From the NCBI RefSeq assembly GCF_003047265.1, contig NZ_PZYY01000004.1, positions 372,001-436,000 of the forward strand: DNA of 64,000 bases, read 5' to 3'. This document shows, in pieces, positions 42,606 through 51,964 of this stretch (positions within the stretch are counted from its first letter, which is position 1; each line of letters starts with the position of its first letter). The DNA is from Nocardioides terrigena (GTDB lineage: Bacteria; Actinomycetota; Actinomycetes; Propionibacteriales; Nocardioidaceae). Both the position numbers and the translations under genes were made by a program. The notes beneath the pieces are model-generated. The model did not search any database and had not been told where the DNA came from. It worked only from the letters and a program-made list of their open reading frames with translations.

Positions 42606-43025
42606 TCAGCGGGCCCAGGCCGGGAGCCGCTGGACGACGGCGTACGTCCCGACCCCGACCGCGGCCGAGAGGAACGTCCCCCACGCCATGTCGATCGGCA
42701 CCAGCGCCGCCGGCCAGCCGTCGACGACGGCCAGGTTGGTGAGCTCGTAGACCCCGTAGACGACGAAGCCGAAGAACGCGCCGACCCCGACGGCCCGGCG
42801 CCACGACCCCGCCGCGACGGCCGGGTGGATGACGAAGTGGACCAGCCCCGCCAGCAGCACGAGGTAGACGAGCACGGCGGCCAGCACGTTCGGCGACTCG
42901 GCCCGCAGCGCCCCGAGCTGCTCGTCGTACAGGTCGGTGGCGACGGTGCTCAGCCAGAGCACGTCGATCACGCTGAAGACGACCGCGGCGACGAGGAACT
43001 GGGTGAGCCAGGCAGACACGCGCAT
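42606..43025 (-). CDS. DUF2177-family membrane protein
   Basis: 139 residues with four predicted membrane helices. It starts MRVSAWLTQFLVAAVVFSVI, and has DVLWL, FFGFVVYGVYELTNLAV and DMAWGTFLSA, all DUF2177 landmarks. Function unknown. ATG 43025 is preceded by CATACT (minus strand) with a 6-nt gap, a near-consensus leaderless -10. Confidence 0.82.
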   Translation of the reverse strand: MRVSAWLTQFLVAAVVFSVIDVLWLSTVATDLYDEQLGALRAESPNVLAAVLVYLVLLAGLVHFVIHPAVAAGSWRRAVGVGAFFGFVVYGVYELTNLAVVDGWPAALVPIDMAWGTFLSAAVGVGTYAVVQRLPAWAR

Positions 43026-43121
43026 GCGCACAGTATGGAGGGCGACTGCGGACCGATCCTGTCCGCCTGCGGCGGGAGGGTGGAGGCACGGCAACAAGCC
43101 ACCACAGACAGGGGAGTCCCC

Positions 43122-43715
43122 ATGATCGAGCCCACCACCCGCACCGAGTCCGAGGCCCTCACCGCCTTCCTGCGTGAGCAGGTCGTCGCCGCCCGCACCG
43201 CCGCGCACGGCCTGACCGACGATGAGGCGCGGATGACGCCGACGCGGTCCGCTCTGAGCATCGGCGGGATCCTCAAGCACCTCGCCACCGCCTGGGTGAC
43301 GTGGGAGCGCCGGGAGGCGCAGAACCGCGGCGAGCGGGGCTGGGAGCTCACCGAGGAGGACTACGGCGTCTTCTACGGCAGCTTCGCGCTCAGCCCCGAC
43401 GAGACCCTCGAGCAGGTCGTCGAGCGGTACGACGCCGCGACGGACGCCCTCCTCGCCGCGGTGGCGGCGGTGGACCCGTCGGCCGAGGTGCTGGAGGCGC
43501 CGGCGCCGTGGTTCGGCCGGATGGAGCCGAGCGTGGTCAACCGGCGCTCCCTGGTGCTGCACATGATCGAGGAGTTCGCCCGGCACGCCGGCCACGCCGA
43601 CATCATCCGCGAGCAGCTCGACGGCGCGCTGGCCGGGCAGCTGACCATGGCGGTGGAGGGGATCGAGGGCAACGACTTCATCCAGCCCTGGCGCCGGGAG
43701 ACCGCCGACGCCTGA
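43122..43715 (+). CDS. DinB/DUF664-family protein
   Basis: 197 residues, four-helix DinB-like fold. The metal-binding His residues fit: one in ILKHLATAW (about 49) and two in EEFARHAGHADIIRE (about 153-156). Related actinobacterial proteins include mycothiol-dependent isomerases and transferases; the specific reaction is unknown. ATG 43122 has GGGGAG 5 nt upstream. Confidence 0.85.
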   Translation: MIEPTTRTESEALTAFLREQVVAARTAAHGLTDDEARMTPTRSALSIGGILKHLATAWVTWERREAQNRGERGWELTEEDYGVFYGSFALSPDETLEQVVERYDAATDALLAAVAAVDPSAEVLEAPAPWFGRMEPSVVNRRSLVLHMIEEFARHAGHADIIREQLDGALAGQLTMAVEGIEGNDFIQPWRRETADA

Positions 43716-43754
43716 TCCGGCGCGCGTCCGGGGGAGGGGCGACCCTCGACCCGG

Positions 43755-43817
43755 GGTAGTCCGTGACGAAGGGACCCCGGACACTCGATTTCAGGGGTCC
43801 GATCGTCACGGACTACC
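43755..43817. repeat. Long inverted repeat between convergent genes (copy 1)
   Basis: Arms of 24 bp (43755-43778 and 43794-43817) with two mismatched positions and a 15-nt loop. The left arm includes GGTAGTCCGTGACGA. The same arms and the same loop length recur at 58705-58775. It may terminate both flanking genes. Confidence 0.85.
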
Positions 43818-43827
43818 GACGAGGGGG

Positions 43828-44832
43828 TCAGCGCGTGCGCGGGATCTCGGCCCGGCTCACCCAGTACGCCGTGCCGGGCTCGGCCGGCGTGGTGAAGCGG
43901 GCGTTGGGCAGGTAGAGCCAGCGTCCGAACGCCGCCACGGTGGTCGGGACGTCCACGGCCGCGTCGAAGTCGGTCCCGGCGATGGTGTCGACCAGCATCC
44001 CGGCGCTGCCGTCGCGCTCCATCTCCAGGACGGCGACCTGGTCGAGGCGGTTCTGCACGACGTACAGCGTGCGGCCCCGCAGCAGCATCCCGTCGCCGTT
44101 CTCGACGGACGCGCCGTCGAGGTCGACGACCCGGGCGTCACCCGTCCCGCGGTCGACCCGGTAGAGGACGCCGGCGTTGACGACGAGCAGGGCCGAGCCG
44201 TCGGGGGTCTCGGTCAGGCCGTTGGCGCCGTTTACCCCGACCCCCGGCTGGACCCACTCGCCGCCCAGCGGCACCGTGACGACCTCGCCGGCCGCGGGCA
44301 GGAAGCCACCGCGACCGAGCGGGAGGGCGAAGAGCCGGGCGCTGCGCGAGTCCGTGAACCACACGGTGTCGTCGACGATCAACGAGTCGTTGATGAAGCG
44401 GTCCGTCGCCGTGGAGAGCTGGTAGCGCGCGAGCAGCTCACCGGTCCGCGTGTCGACGACGCGGGCGTCACCGGCCGTGCCGCCGGAGACGAAGAGCCGT
44501 CCGCGCTGGTCGACCTTGAGCCCCACCGCCGGGTTGCCCGGACCGGGGCCCTGGCTGATCGTCTCGCCCTCACCGGTCCGGAGGTCGACCTCGTGGATGT
44601 CGCCGTCGGCCCGGGAGCCGAACCACGCCGTGGCGCCGCGGCCGATGGTGATCCCCTCGGGCTGGAAGCCGTCGGGCAGCTCGATCCGGGGTGGGAACAC
44701 GTCGTCCGGAGGACCGGCCGTCGCCCCGGGGGCCGTGGTGAGGCTCGCGGCCAGACCGGCGGTGAGCAGGGCGGAGAGGGCGGCGGCGAGCGTGGTCCTG
44801 CGTGCGCCGCGGTGTCGTCGGGTGCTGGTCAT
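43828..44832 (-). CDS. Secreted beta-propeller (SMP-30/lactonase-like) protein
   Basis: 334 residues. An N-terminal Arg-rich signal peptide (RRHRGARR, hydrophobic to about 38) is followed by a repeated blade pattern: TAWFGSRADGDIHEVDLRTG, GRLFVSGGTAGDARVVDTRT, DGSALLVVNAGVLYRVDRGT. It resembles SMP-30/gluconolactonase-type six-bladed propellers; catalytic metal ligands are not certain. ATG 44832 has GAGG 7 nt upstream. It could be a lactonase or a binding protein. Confidence 0.72.
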   Translation of the reverse strand: MTSTRRHRGARRTTLAAALSALLTAGLAASLTTAPGATAGPPDDVFPPRIELPDGFQPEGITIGRGATAWFGSRADGDIHEVDLRTGEGETISQGPGPGNPAVGLKVDQRGRLFVSGGTAGDARVVDTRTGELLARYQLSTATDRFINDSLIVDDTVWFTDSRSARLFALPLGRGGFLPAAGEVVTVPLGGEWVQPGVGVNGANGLTETPDGSALLVVNAGVLYRVDRGTGDARVVDLDGASVENGDGMLLRGRTLYVVQNRLDQVAVLEMERDGSAGMLVDTIAGTDFDAAVDVPTTVAAFGRWLYLPNARFTTPAEPGTAYWVSRAEIPRTR

Positions 44833-44949
44833 CGTGCAACCTCATCGTCGGGCGCCGGCCGTGCTCGCCGACGCGAGGGGTGGTGGTTCCGCCACGGTAC
44901 GTCGACGTGGGTGACGCTGCTCTCGCGTCCGGAGCCCTACCCTCGACGC

Positions 44950-45750
44950 ATGAGGCCGCAGGTCGTCGCCCACCGGGGCGCCAGCGACGAGACCGCCGAG
45001 CACACCCTGCGCGCCTACACCCGGGCCATCGAGCTCGGTGCGGAGGCGCTCGAGTGCGACGTACGCCTGACGGCCGACGGCCACCTGGTCTGTGTCCACG
45101 ACCGCGACCTGCGGCGCACGGCGTCCTCGCGCGGCCTCGTCTCGACGATGAACCTCGCCGAGCTCGACGAGCTGGACTTCGCCCGGTGGAAGAACCCGTG
45201 GTCCGACATGGACGACGAGGCTCCGGAGCTCGACCCCACCGACGGCAAGGTGCTGACGCTGCGCAAGCTGCTGGAGACGGTGGCCGATGCCGATCGCCGG
45301 GTGGAGGTGGCCATCGAGACCAAGCACCCGACGCGGTACGGCGGGCTGGTGGAGAAGCGCGTCGTCGAGCTGCTCTCCGACTTCGGCTGGGACCGCGCCG
45401 GCAGTCCGGCGCGGGTGATGAGCTTCTCGTTCACGGCGTTGCAGCGCACCAAGCGGCTCGCCCCCGACGTCGACGTCGTGATGCTCGTGGAGAAGGCGCA
45501 CCACTGGCCGATGCTGCGGCGGGTCGTGGGCGACGACTGGATCATCGGTCCGGGCATCGGCGAGCTGCGTGAGCACCCGGGCCTGCGCCGGTCGCTGCGG
45601 CGGGCGGGTCGCCAGGTGCACGTGTGGACCGTCAACTCCGAGGCGGACCTGCAGCTGTGCCTCGACCTCGGCGCCCGGGCGGTCATCACCGACCGGCCGG
45701 CCTACCTCCTCGAGCTCCTCGACGGTCCGCCCGACGGAGGCGTTGGATAG
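44950..45750 (+). CDS. Glycerophosphodiester phosphodiesterase
   Basis: 266 residues. The GDPD motif HRGASDETAEHTLRAY starts at residue 8, followed by metal-binding ECDVRLTADG and VHDRDLRR; C-terminal VWTVNSEADL and VITDRPAYL complete the TIM barrel. It hydrolyses deacylated phospholipids to glycerol-3-phosphate and an alcohol. No signal peptide, so cytoplasmic. TACCCT at 44938-44943 lies 6 nt before ATG (leaderless). The stop codon TAG forms part of the next gene's -10 hexamer. Confidence 0.92.
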   Translation: MRPQVVAHRGASDETAEHTLRAYTRAIELGAEALECDVRLTADGHLVCVHDRDLRRTASSRGLVSTMNLAELDELDFARWKNPWSDMDDEAPELDPTDGKVLTLRKLLETVADADRRVEVAIETKHPTRYGGLVEKRVVELLSDFGWDRAGSPARVMSFSFTALQRTKRLAPDVDVVMLVEKAHHWPMLRRVVGDDWIIGPGIGELREHPGLRRSLRRAGRQVHVWTVNSEADLQLCLDLGARAVITDRPAYLLELLDGPPDGGVG

Positions 45751-45760
45751 CCTCGCCCCC

Positions 45761-46699
45761 ATGGCGAAGAAGTCCCGCACCAAGGCCCGTGACCACGCTG
45801 CTCCCGTCGACGGCGAGGTCGGCCCGCGCCAGCCCTGTCCCTGCGGCTCCGGCAAGCGCTACAAGGCGTGCCACGGTGCCGCCGGCGGAGCCGCTCCGGC
45901 GTTCGTGAGCCGTCCCTTCGAGGGCATGCCCGGCGAGTGCGACGTGATCGCCCTGCGCGAGCTGGTCCCGGCCGCCACCGTCCCGCTGGACGTGAAGGGC
46001 ACCGACCGCGAGGTGCGACTGTGCACGCTGCTGCCGATGGCGGCGCCCGCGATGGTGCGCGACTCCGGAGCGATCTGGCTGGGCCTGCAGGTCGCACACC
46101 AGTACGGCGATCCCGCCCGCGACCTGGGTGCCGTGCTGGAGAAGGCGCTCGCCACCGAGGAGCCGGGGATCATCGGCCTGACCGAGGCGCCCGGCGAGGG
46201 CCCGCGGCTCCAGGACCTCATCAACGACACCGAGCTCGACATCACGGTGCACGACGGCTTCGGCTACTGGATCGACGACGTCGAGGACCAGGACGCGTCG
46301 ACGCAGGCCGCGCTCGAGCAGGCCAACGGCGCCGCCAACCCGACCACCCGGCTCGCGAGCGTCGAGGCGGCGTACTGGACCAACGTGGGACCCAAGGAGC
46401 ACCTGCGCTGGGTGATGCCGCACCCGGAGGACGAGCTGCTCAACGCGCTGGCCCGGCTGCACGCCGCCGGGAAGGACAGCGTCGCGGAGGGCTCGCGCTT
46501 CGTCGGCATGTTCCGCGCGCACGGCCTGCTCGCGCCCGTCTGGGACCTTCCGGTCGGCACCGGCGCAGAGGTGCTCGAGGAGCCCGCCCAGCGCTTCGCC
46601 GCCGAGCTCGAGAAGGCGCTCGCCGACACCTCCGACCTGACGCCGGAGCAGCGCTCCGCCCGGGCCGGGCTGGCCAACCGACAGGTGACGATCCGTTAA
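45761..46699 (+). CDS. DUF5926-family protein with SEC-C zinc motif
   Basis: 312 residues. A basic N-terminus is followed by the SEC-C zinc-binding motif (CPCGSGKRYKACHG, residues 26-39), known from the SecA tail. The remainder is a conserved actinobacterial domain with acidic segments. Function unknown. TAGCCT (45748-45753) lies 7 nt before ATG 45761 and starts with the upstream gene's stop codon. Confidence 0.85.
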   Translation: MAKKSRTKARDHAAPVDGEVGPRQPCPCGSGKRYKACHGAAGGAAPAFVSRPFEGMPGECDVIALRELVPAATVPLDVKGTDREVRLCTLLPMAAPAMVRDSGAIWLGLQVAHQYGDPARDLGAVLEKALATEEPGIIGLTEAPGEGPRLQDLINDTELDITVHDGFGYWIDDVEDQDASTQAALEQANGAANPTTRLASVEAAYWTNVGPKEHLRWVMPHPEDELLNALARLHAAGKDSVAEGSRFVGMFRAHGLLAPVWDLPVGTGAEVLEEPAQRFAAELEKALADTSDLTPEQRSARAGLANRQVTIR

Positions 46700-46725
46700 G
46701 GATCAACTTGATTTGGCTCAAGACC

Positions 46726-46875
46726 TTGTCGGCGTTGTGACCGGACGGTAGGTTTTCGTTCGCCCGGTCGTTGTTGTTTCCCCCGTCAACAGCGGCCGGG
46801 CCACCACATTTCATGCGGAAGTCCCCGCGCCGTCGCTTGGCCGGCCGCCGCCTCCGGGCTGGCACACTCGCGACC
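46726..46875 (+). promoter_or_regulatory. Promoter and structured leader before ynfA-like gene
   Basis: TTGTCG (46726-46731), a 17-bp spacer and TAGGTT (46749-46754) form a good promoter. The expected 5' leader of about 115 nt is comparatively T-rich and can fold: GCCCGG (46762-46767) with CCGGGC (46796-46801), enclosing GTTG/CAAC. Most neighbours are leaderless, so the long leader stands out. Bases 46700-46725 hold only a weak hairpin. Confidence 0.45.
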
Positions 46876-47214
46876 ATGTCGATCGCCACGTCGCTGCTCC
46901 TGTTCGCCCTGGCCGCCGTCGCCGAGATCGGCGGCGCCTGGCTGGTCTGGCAGGGCGTCCGGGAGGACCGCGGCTGGGTGTGGATCGGTGCCGGCGTGAT
47001 CGCGCTGGGTCTCTACGGCTTCGTGGCCACGCTCCAGCCCGACGCCAACTTCGGCCGGATCCTCGCGGCGTACGGCGGAGTGTTCGTCGCCGGCTCGCTG
47101 CTCTGGGGCATGGTCGCCGACGGCTTCCGGCCCGACCGGTACGACGTCACCGGCGCGCTCATCTGCCTGGTCGGGGTCGCCGTGATCATGTACGCCCCGC
47201 GCGCCACCGTGTGA
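46876..47214 (+). CDS. YnfA/UPF0060-family membrane protein
   Basis: 112 residues with four membrane helices. The family signature is clear: [56 protein letters not shown]. YnfA proteins are small transporters related to the SMR fold. ATG 46876 matches family length; an upstream in-frame ATG at 46813 would add a basic leader. The stop overlaps a small downstream ORF. Confidence 0.9.
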   Translation: MSIATSLLLFALAAVAEIGGAWLVWQGVREDRGWVWIGAGVIALGLYGFVATLQPDANFGRILAAYGGVFVAGSLLWGMVADGFRPDRYDVTGALICLVGVAVIMYAPRATV

Positions 47215-47432
47215 CCTTCGACGACTGGGCGCCCCGATTCCTCCCCGGTACCGTGGGGGTCGTGACCGACTGCTGCGCCGCCCCGCTCGTGGGGATGCGT
47301 GCGTCGACAGCCGACGGGCAGACGCTCTCGGCGATCGGCACCAACGGGTACGTCTCGACCTGGGGCGACCACCAGACGGGATGTCCGGCTCCTCGAGCCC
47401 GGGTGCTCCCGGTCCGCCCCGCGCGGCCCTGA
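47211..47432 (+). CDS. Small hypothetical ORF (73 aa, or 56 aa from 47262)
   Basis: GTG 47211 overlaps the YnfA-like stop in the GTGA style common here. An internal GTG at 47262 follows TACCGT (47249-47254) by 7 nt, a leaderless signal. The shared part reads [16 protein letters not shown] and [17 protein letters not shown], with three Cys. I recognise no family. Two independent start signals in one frame make it more than a random ORF, but confidence is limited. Confidence 0.4.
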   Translation: MTFDDWAPRFLPGTVGVVTDCCAAPLVGMRASTADGQTLSAIGTNGYVSTWGDHQTGCPAPRARVLPVRPARP

Positions 47433-47513
47433 GCCCAGCCTCCGACCCGTCCCGCACGCGTCGACGCTCCCCCGAGGAGCCGTCCGCGTGCCAGCTGCCT
47501 GTCCGGAAGAGCC

Positions 47514-48806
47514 ATGACGCCCCACACCCATGCCACCCCTGCCCCGTCGACCCGTCTCGCCCGCCTCGGTGAGTGGTCCCGCCTCGAGCTCAGCGGCGGG
47601 ATCCTCCTCGCGGCCGCCACCGTGCTGGCCCTGGTCGCCGCCAACTCCCCGGCGGTCGACCTCTACACGGCGGTCCGCGACGCCGCTTTCGGCCCCGAGG
47701 CGCTGCACCTCCACCTGACCGTGGGCGAGTGGGCGGCGGACGGGCTCCTCGCCATCTTCTTCTTCGTCGTGGGCCTCGAGCTCAAGCGAGAGTTCGTCGC
47801 CGGCGACCTCAGCGACCCGCGCCGGGCGCTGGTGCCGATCACGGCCGCGGTCGGTGGTGTGGTCGTCCCCGTCCTGGTCTACCTCGCTGTCGTCTCCGCC
47901 CTCGGCGGCGGCGCCGCCGAGCTGGCCGGGTGGGCGGTCCCCGCAGCCACCGACATCGCCTTCGCGGTCGCTGTGCTGGCTCTGGTGTCGACGCACCTGC
48001 CGGCGGCGCTGCGCACCTTCCTGCTGACCCTGGCGGTGGTGGACGACCTGATCGCCATCACGATCATCGCCGTGGGCTTCACCGACGGGCTCGACCTGAT
48101 GACGCTGGGCCTGTCGCTGGTCGCGATCGTCGCGTTCGCGGTCGTCGTACGACGTCGCCCGGTGTGGTGGCTGCTCGTCCCGCTCGCGCTCGTGGCGTGG
48201 ACCCTCGTGCACGCGTCCGGCATCCACGCCACCATCGCCGGGGTCCTCCTCGGCCTGAGCGTGCCGGTCATCGACCAGGGCGTCCGGGCCGAGTCGGCCG
48301 CCGAGCGCGAGGAGGCCGCCGCGCACGGCCCGGCCGCGCGACTGGAGCACCTGCTCAAGCCGTGGTCGTCGTGCCTGGCGGTGCCGGTCTTCGCGTTCTT
48401 CGCCGCCGGCGTCACCGTGGGCGGACTGGGTGGGCTCGCGGAGTCGGTCTCCACCCCGGTCGCGCTGGGCACCATCGCGGGGCTGGTCCTCGGCAAGGCG
48501 GTCGGCATCACCGGCGCCGCCTGGCTCGTCACCCGGGTGCCGGGGGTGCGGCTGGACGACGACCTGCGCTGGCCCGACCTGCTCGGCGCGGCCCTGCTGG
48601 GCGGCATCGGGTTCACGGTGTCCCTGCTCGTCGGCGAGCTCGCCTTCGGCACGGGCAGCGGCTTCGACGACGACGTCAAGGTCGGCGTCCTCGTCGGCTC
48701 CCTGGTCGCGTCGGTGCTGGCCCTGGTCGTCCTGGCCGCCCGCAACCGGCACTACCGCGGTCTCCCGCACGTGCACGAGGAGGCCGTGGGGGCGGTCGGG
48801 CACTGA
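47514..48806 (+). CDS. nhaA: Na+/H+ antiporter NhaA
   Basis: 430 residues, about 12 membrane helices. The essential Asp residues are in place: PAATDIAFA and, in the ion-binding helix, [10 protein letters not shown]. The N-terminal [13 protein letters not shown] is typical. It exchanges protons for sodium to regulate pH and salt. ATG 47514 has GGAAGAG close upstream. The C-terminal tail is short and polar. Confidence 0.95.
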   Translation: MTPHTHATPAPSTRLARLGEWSRLELSGGILLAAATVLALVAANSPAVDLYTAVRDAAFGPEALHLHLTVGEWAADGLLAIFFFVVGLELKREFVAGDLSDPRRALVPITAAVGGVVVPVLVYLAVVSALGGGAAELAGWAVPAATDIAFAVAVLALVSTHLPAALRTFLLTLAVVDDLIAITIIAVGFTDGLDLMTLGLSLVAIVAFAVVVRRRPVWWLLVPLALVAWTLVHASGIHATIAGVLLGLSVPVIDQGVRAESAAEREEAAAHGPAARLEHLLKPWSSCLAVPVFAFFAAGVTVGGLGGLAESVSTPVALGTIAGLVLGKAVGITGAAWLVTRVPGVRLDDDLRWPDLLGAALLGGIGFTVSLLVGELAFGTGSGFDDDVKVGVLVGSLVASVLALVVLAARNRHYRGLPHVHEEAVGAVGH

Positions 48807-48819
48807 GCGGTGGCGGAGG

Positions 48820-49215
48820 TCAGCCCCGCCGGGTCGTGATGAGGTCGATGAACTCGTCGGCCATCTCGAGCTGGCGCACCAGCGCCCGACGCCGCTCGGT
48901 CGCGTCCTGGCGGATCTCGTCGAGGCGCTGCCGGACGGCGTCGCGCTCCCCGACACCCGTGGCCGGGTCGTCGAGGGCCTCGATGTCGCGCATGACCGCC
49001 TTCATCTGGTCCAGGCTGAAGCCGAGCGGCTTCATGCGGCGGATGACCAGGACCTTCTCCACGTCCGCCTCGGTGTAGAGGCGGAACCCGCCGTCGCTGC
49101 GTCCCGACGGCTGGAGGAGGCCGACCTCCTCCCAGTGCCGCAGGCTGCGCAGCGACAGCTCGGTGCGCGCGGCGACCTCACCGATGTGCATGACCGCCTC
49201 GGGGTTGGTGCTCAC
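48820..49215 (-). CDS. MerR-family regulator, divergent from SulP transporter
   Basis: 131 residues. The N-terminal winged helix (HIGEVAARTELSLRSLRHWE, then GFRLYTEADVEKV) is followed by a helical dimerisation segment; no Cys-rich metal site is seen. MerR proteins activate promoters with a 19-bp spacer, and the intergenic region holds one facing the SulP gene. GTG 49215 has GAGAGG 6 nt upstream; ATG 49191 is an alternative. Confidence 0.88.
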   Translation of the reverse strand: MSTNPEAVMHIGEVAARTELSLRSLRHWEEVGLLQPSGRSDGGFRLYTEADVEKVLVIRRMKPLGFSLDQMKAVMRDIEALDDPATGVGERDAVRQRLDEIRQDATERRRALVRQLEMADEFIDLITTRRG

Positions 49216-49240
49216 GTGGTCCCTCTCACCTCGGTCCGGA

Positions 49241-49271
49241 TTGCAACCCTACCCTTACGTGAGGTTAGAGT
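49241..49271 (+). promoter_or_regulatory. MerR-type promoter with 19-bp spacer
   Basis: TTGCAA (49241-49246) and TAGAGT (49266-49271) are separated by exactly 19 bp. The spacer carries a loose dyad (AACCCT at 49245-49250, AGGTT at 49262-49266). The opposite strand has TAGGGT (49251-49246) as a -10 for the merR gene. This is the classical layout for MerR activation. Confidence 0.6.
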
Positions 49272-49279
49272 TTCCGCTC

Positions 49280-50794
49280 GTGCCCCATTCTGCCTCCCCG
49301 ACCTCCACTCCCGTGCTCGAGCCGACCGTGCGCAACGCGCTGCGGTCGCCACGGATGCTGCGCACCGAGGTCCTCGCCGGCCTCGTCGTCGCGCTCGCCC
49401 TCATCCCCGAGGCGATCTCGTTCTCGATCATCGCCGGGGTGGACCCCCGGGTCGGGCTCTTCGCGTCGTTCACGATGGCCGTCTCGATCGCCTTCCTCGG
49501 TGGCCGCCCGGCGATGATCTCCGCCGCGACCGGCGCCATCGCCCTGGTCGTCGCGCCCGTCGCCCGCACCTACGGCCTTGACTTCCTCATCGCCACGGTC
49601 CTGCTGGGTGGCGTGCTCCAGGTGGTGCTGGGCCTGGTCGGCGTGGCCAGGCTGATGCGCTTCATCCCGCGCTCCGTCATGGTCGGCTTCGTCAACGCGC
49701 TGGCCATCTTGATCTTCATGGCGCAGGTACCGCACCTGGTCGACGTCCCGTGGCTCGTCTACCCGATGGTGGCCGTCGGCATCGCGATCATCGTCGCCCT
49801 GCCGCGCGTCACCACCGTCGTCCCGGCGCCGCTGGTGGCCATCGTGGCCCTCACCGGCTTCACCCTGCTGGCGGCGCTCAGCGTCCCCGACGTGGGTGAC
49901 GAGGGCGAGCTGCCCGACAGCCTCCCCGGCCTGCTGCTGCCCGACGTGCCCTGGACCCTGGAGACGCTGCGCATCATCGCGCCGTACGCCCTCGCCATGG
50001 CGCTGGTCGGCCTGCTCGAGTCGCTGCTGACCGCCAAGCTGGTCGACGACATCACCGACACCCACTCCGACAAGACCCGGGAGGCGTGGGGCCAGGGTGC
50101 CGCCAACGTCATCACCGGCTTCTTCGGCGGGATGGGCGGCTGCGCGATGATCGGCCAGACGATGATCAACGTGAAGGCCTCCGGCGCCCGCACCCGGATC
50201 TCCACCTTCCTCGCCGGTGTCTTCCTGCTCGTCCTGGTCGTCGGCTTCGGTGACGTGGTCGCGCTGATCCCGATGGCGGCACTCGTCGCGGTGATGATCA
50301 TGGTGTCGGTCGGGACCTTCGACTGGCACTCCGTCCGGCCCGCCACCCTGCGCCGGATGCCGAAGTCCGAGACCGTCGTGATGGCGTCCACCGTCGTGGT
50401 CACCGTGCTCAGCCACAACCTCGCCATCGGCGTCGGCGTGGGCGTCCTGGTCGCGATGACCCTCTTCGCCCGCCGGGTCGCCCACCTCACCGAGACGCAC
50501 CGTGAGCTCGTGGAGGACCGGGACGGCACCACCTCGGCCGTCTACCGCGTCACCGGGGAGCTCTTCTTCGCCTCCAGCAACGACCTCTACACCCAGTTCG
50601 AGTACGCCGACGACCCCGACCACGTGGTCATCGACCTGTCGGCCTCGCACGTCTGGGACGCCTCCACGGTGGCCTCGCTGGACGCGATCACCACCAAGTA
50701 CGAGCGCAAGGGCAAGAGGGTCGAGATCATCGGCCTCAACGCCTCCAGCGCCGAGCGCCACGAGCGGCTCTCGGGTTCGCTGCCCGCGCACTGA
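49280..50794 (+). CDS. SulP-family anion transporter with STAS domain
   Basis: 504 residues. About 11-12 membrane helices start with [40 protein letters not shown] is the conserved SulP region. The cytosolic STAS domain spans about 410-504 ([20 protein letters not shown]). Substrates of the family are sulfate, bicarbonate or dicarboxylates. GTG 49280 is 8 nt after TAGAGT. Divergent from the MerR gene, which probably controls it. Confidence 0.9.
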   Translation: MPHSASPTSTPVLEPTVRNALRSPRMLRTEVLAGLVVALALIPEAISFSIIAGVDPRVGLFASFTMAVSIAFLGGRPAMISAATGAIALVVAPVARTYGLDFLIATVLLGGVLQVVLGLVGVARLMRFIPRSVMVGFVNALAILIFMAQVPHLVDVPWLVYPMVAVGIAIIVALPRVTTVVPAPLVAIVALTGFTLLAALSVPDVGDEGELPDSLPGLLLPDVPWTLETLRIIAPYALAMALVGLLESLLTAKLVDDITDTHSDKTREAWGQGAANVITGFFGGMGGCAMIGQTMINVKASGARTRISTFLAGVFLLVLVVGFGDVVALIPMAALVAVMIMVSVGTFDWHSVRPATLRRMPKSETVVMASTVVVTVLSHNLAIGVGVGVLVAMTLFARRVAHLTETHRELVEDRDGTTSAVYRVTGELFFASSNDLYTQFEYADDPDHVVIDLSASHVWDASTVASLDAITTKYERKGKRVEIIGLNASSAERHERLSGSLPAH

Positions 50795-50813
50795 CCCCGA
50801 CCGGCGCCCTGCG

Positions 50814-51866
50814 TCAGTCCCGCTTGGGACGCCGCAGGCTCCACGCCTCGAGGCGCGAGTAGCCCTTGACCGAGACGCGGCGCAGCCGCTTCAGCCGGTA
50901 CGACGGGGTGTCGGTGTCCGGCTCCTCGGCCGCCGGGTCGTCGGGAGTCCCCGCCGCCCCGGAGGAAGGCGGCTCGGTGGAAGCCGCCGCGGAGGAAGGC
51001 GTCTCGGCGGGCTCCTCCTGCGGCGACAGCGCGTCGTGGAGCCCCCGGTCCACGACGACCGTCCCCGGGCGGGCCACCGAGGTGAGCCGGGCCGCGATGT
51101 TGACCGTCGGGCCGAAGACGTCGCCGAGCCGGCTCACGACGGGTCCGAAGGACAGGCCGGCGCGCACCGCGGGGAAGGGGTCGTCCTCGTCGAGGCCCCG
51201 CTCGACGAGCGCCAGCGCGATCTCGGCCGCCGCGACGGGGTCGTCGGCGGTGAGCAGGACCTCGTCGCCGATGGTCTTGATCACCCGGCCCCCGCGGTCG
51301 ACGGCAACACCAGTCGTCTCCTGCTCGAAGCGCTCGATCCACTGCACGAGCTCGCCCTCGGAGAGGTTCTTGCTGTGGGTGGTGTAACCGACGATGTCGA
51401 CGAAGCAGACGGCCATGTCCACCTCGGCGGCCCCGGTCGACTCCGCCGTCAACAGCCGGCTCGCCGCGCTCGCGAGGTGCCGGCGCCAGACGTAGGACTG
51501 GAGCGCCTCCACCCGGGGGAGCACCCCGGCTGCGAGCTCGGCCATCCGGACGTCGGGGTCGGGCCCCTCGACCGCCAGGCCGGCCAGCAGGCTGGTCTGC
51601 CACTCCGCGAGCCGGGCGTAGCTGCGACCCCATGTGCGTACCAGCGCGGCCTGCGAGTCCTCGCCCAGGATGCCCATCCGCATCAGGTCGGCCGTCAGCT
51701 CGAGGGCGCGCACGTCGCTGTCGGTGAAGGCCACCGTGTCGTCGCTCTGGTGGGCGAAGCCGAGCAGCCGCCACAGCTCCTGGGCCAGCTCCAGAGGCAC
51801 GCCGGCGCGCTCGGCCACCTCGACCCGGGTGAGTGCGGGGGCACCGCCGAGCAGGAAGGCCTCCAC
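50814..51866 (-). CDS. Class III adenylate/guanylate cyclase with autoinhibitory domain
   Basis: 350 residues from GTG 51866. The N-terminal 120 residues resemble the regulatory domain of mycobacterial Rv1264-type cyclases. The catalytic domain has metal Asp residues in VCFVDIVGYT and TIGDEV, the purine-selecting Lys in VIKTIGDE and the transition-state pair in NIAARL. A Pro/Ser-rich linker (about 280-325) precedes a short basic tail. The start is unclear: the same frame stays open upstream to a CTG overlapping the cNMP-binding gene's stop (CTGACC), while GTG 51866 has no ribosome site. Confidence 0.85.
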   Translation of the reverse strand: MEAFLLGGAPALTRVEVAERAGVPLELAQELWRLLGFAHQSDDTVAFTDSDVRALELTADLMRMGILGEDSQAALVRTWGRSYARLAEWQTSLLAGLAVEGPDPDVRMAELAAGVLPRVEALQSYVWRRHLASAASRLLTAESTGAAEVDMAVCFVDIVGYTTHSKNLSEGELVQWIERFEQETTGVAVDRGGRVIKTIGDEVLLTADDPVAAAEIALALVERGLDEDDPFPAVRAGLSFGPVVSRLGDVFGPTVNIAARLTSVARPGTVVVDRGLHDALSPQEEPAETPSSAAASTEPPSSGAAGTPDDPAAEEPDTDTPSYRLKRLRRVSVKGYSRLEAWSLRRPKRD

Positions 51867-51964
51867 GTCGTCGTACGCGTCGGCGAGGACCTCGGCGGAC
51901 GAGGGTGCGTCAGCGTCCGGATCGGTGACCTCCGTCGCCGGAGCGGCCGGAGGGAGGTCGTCGG

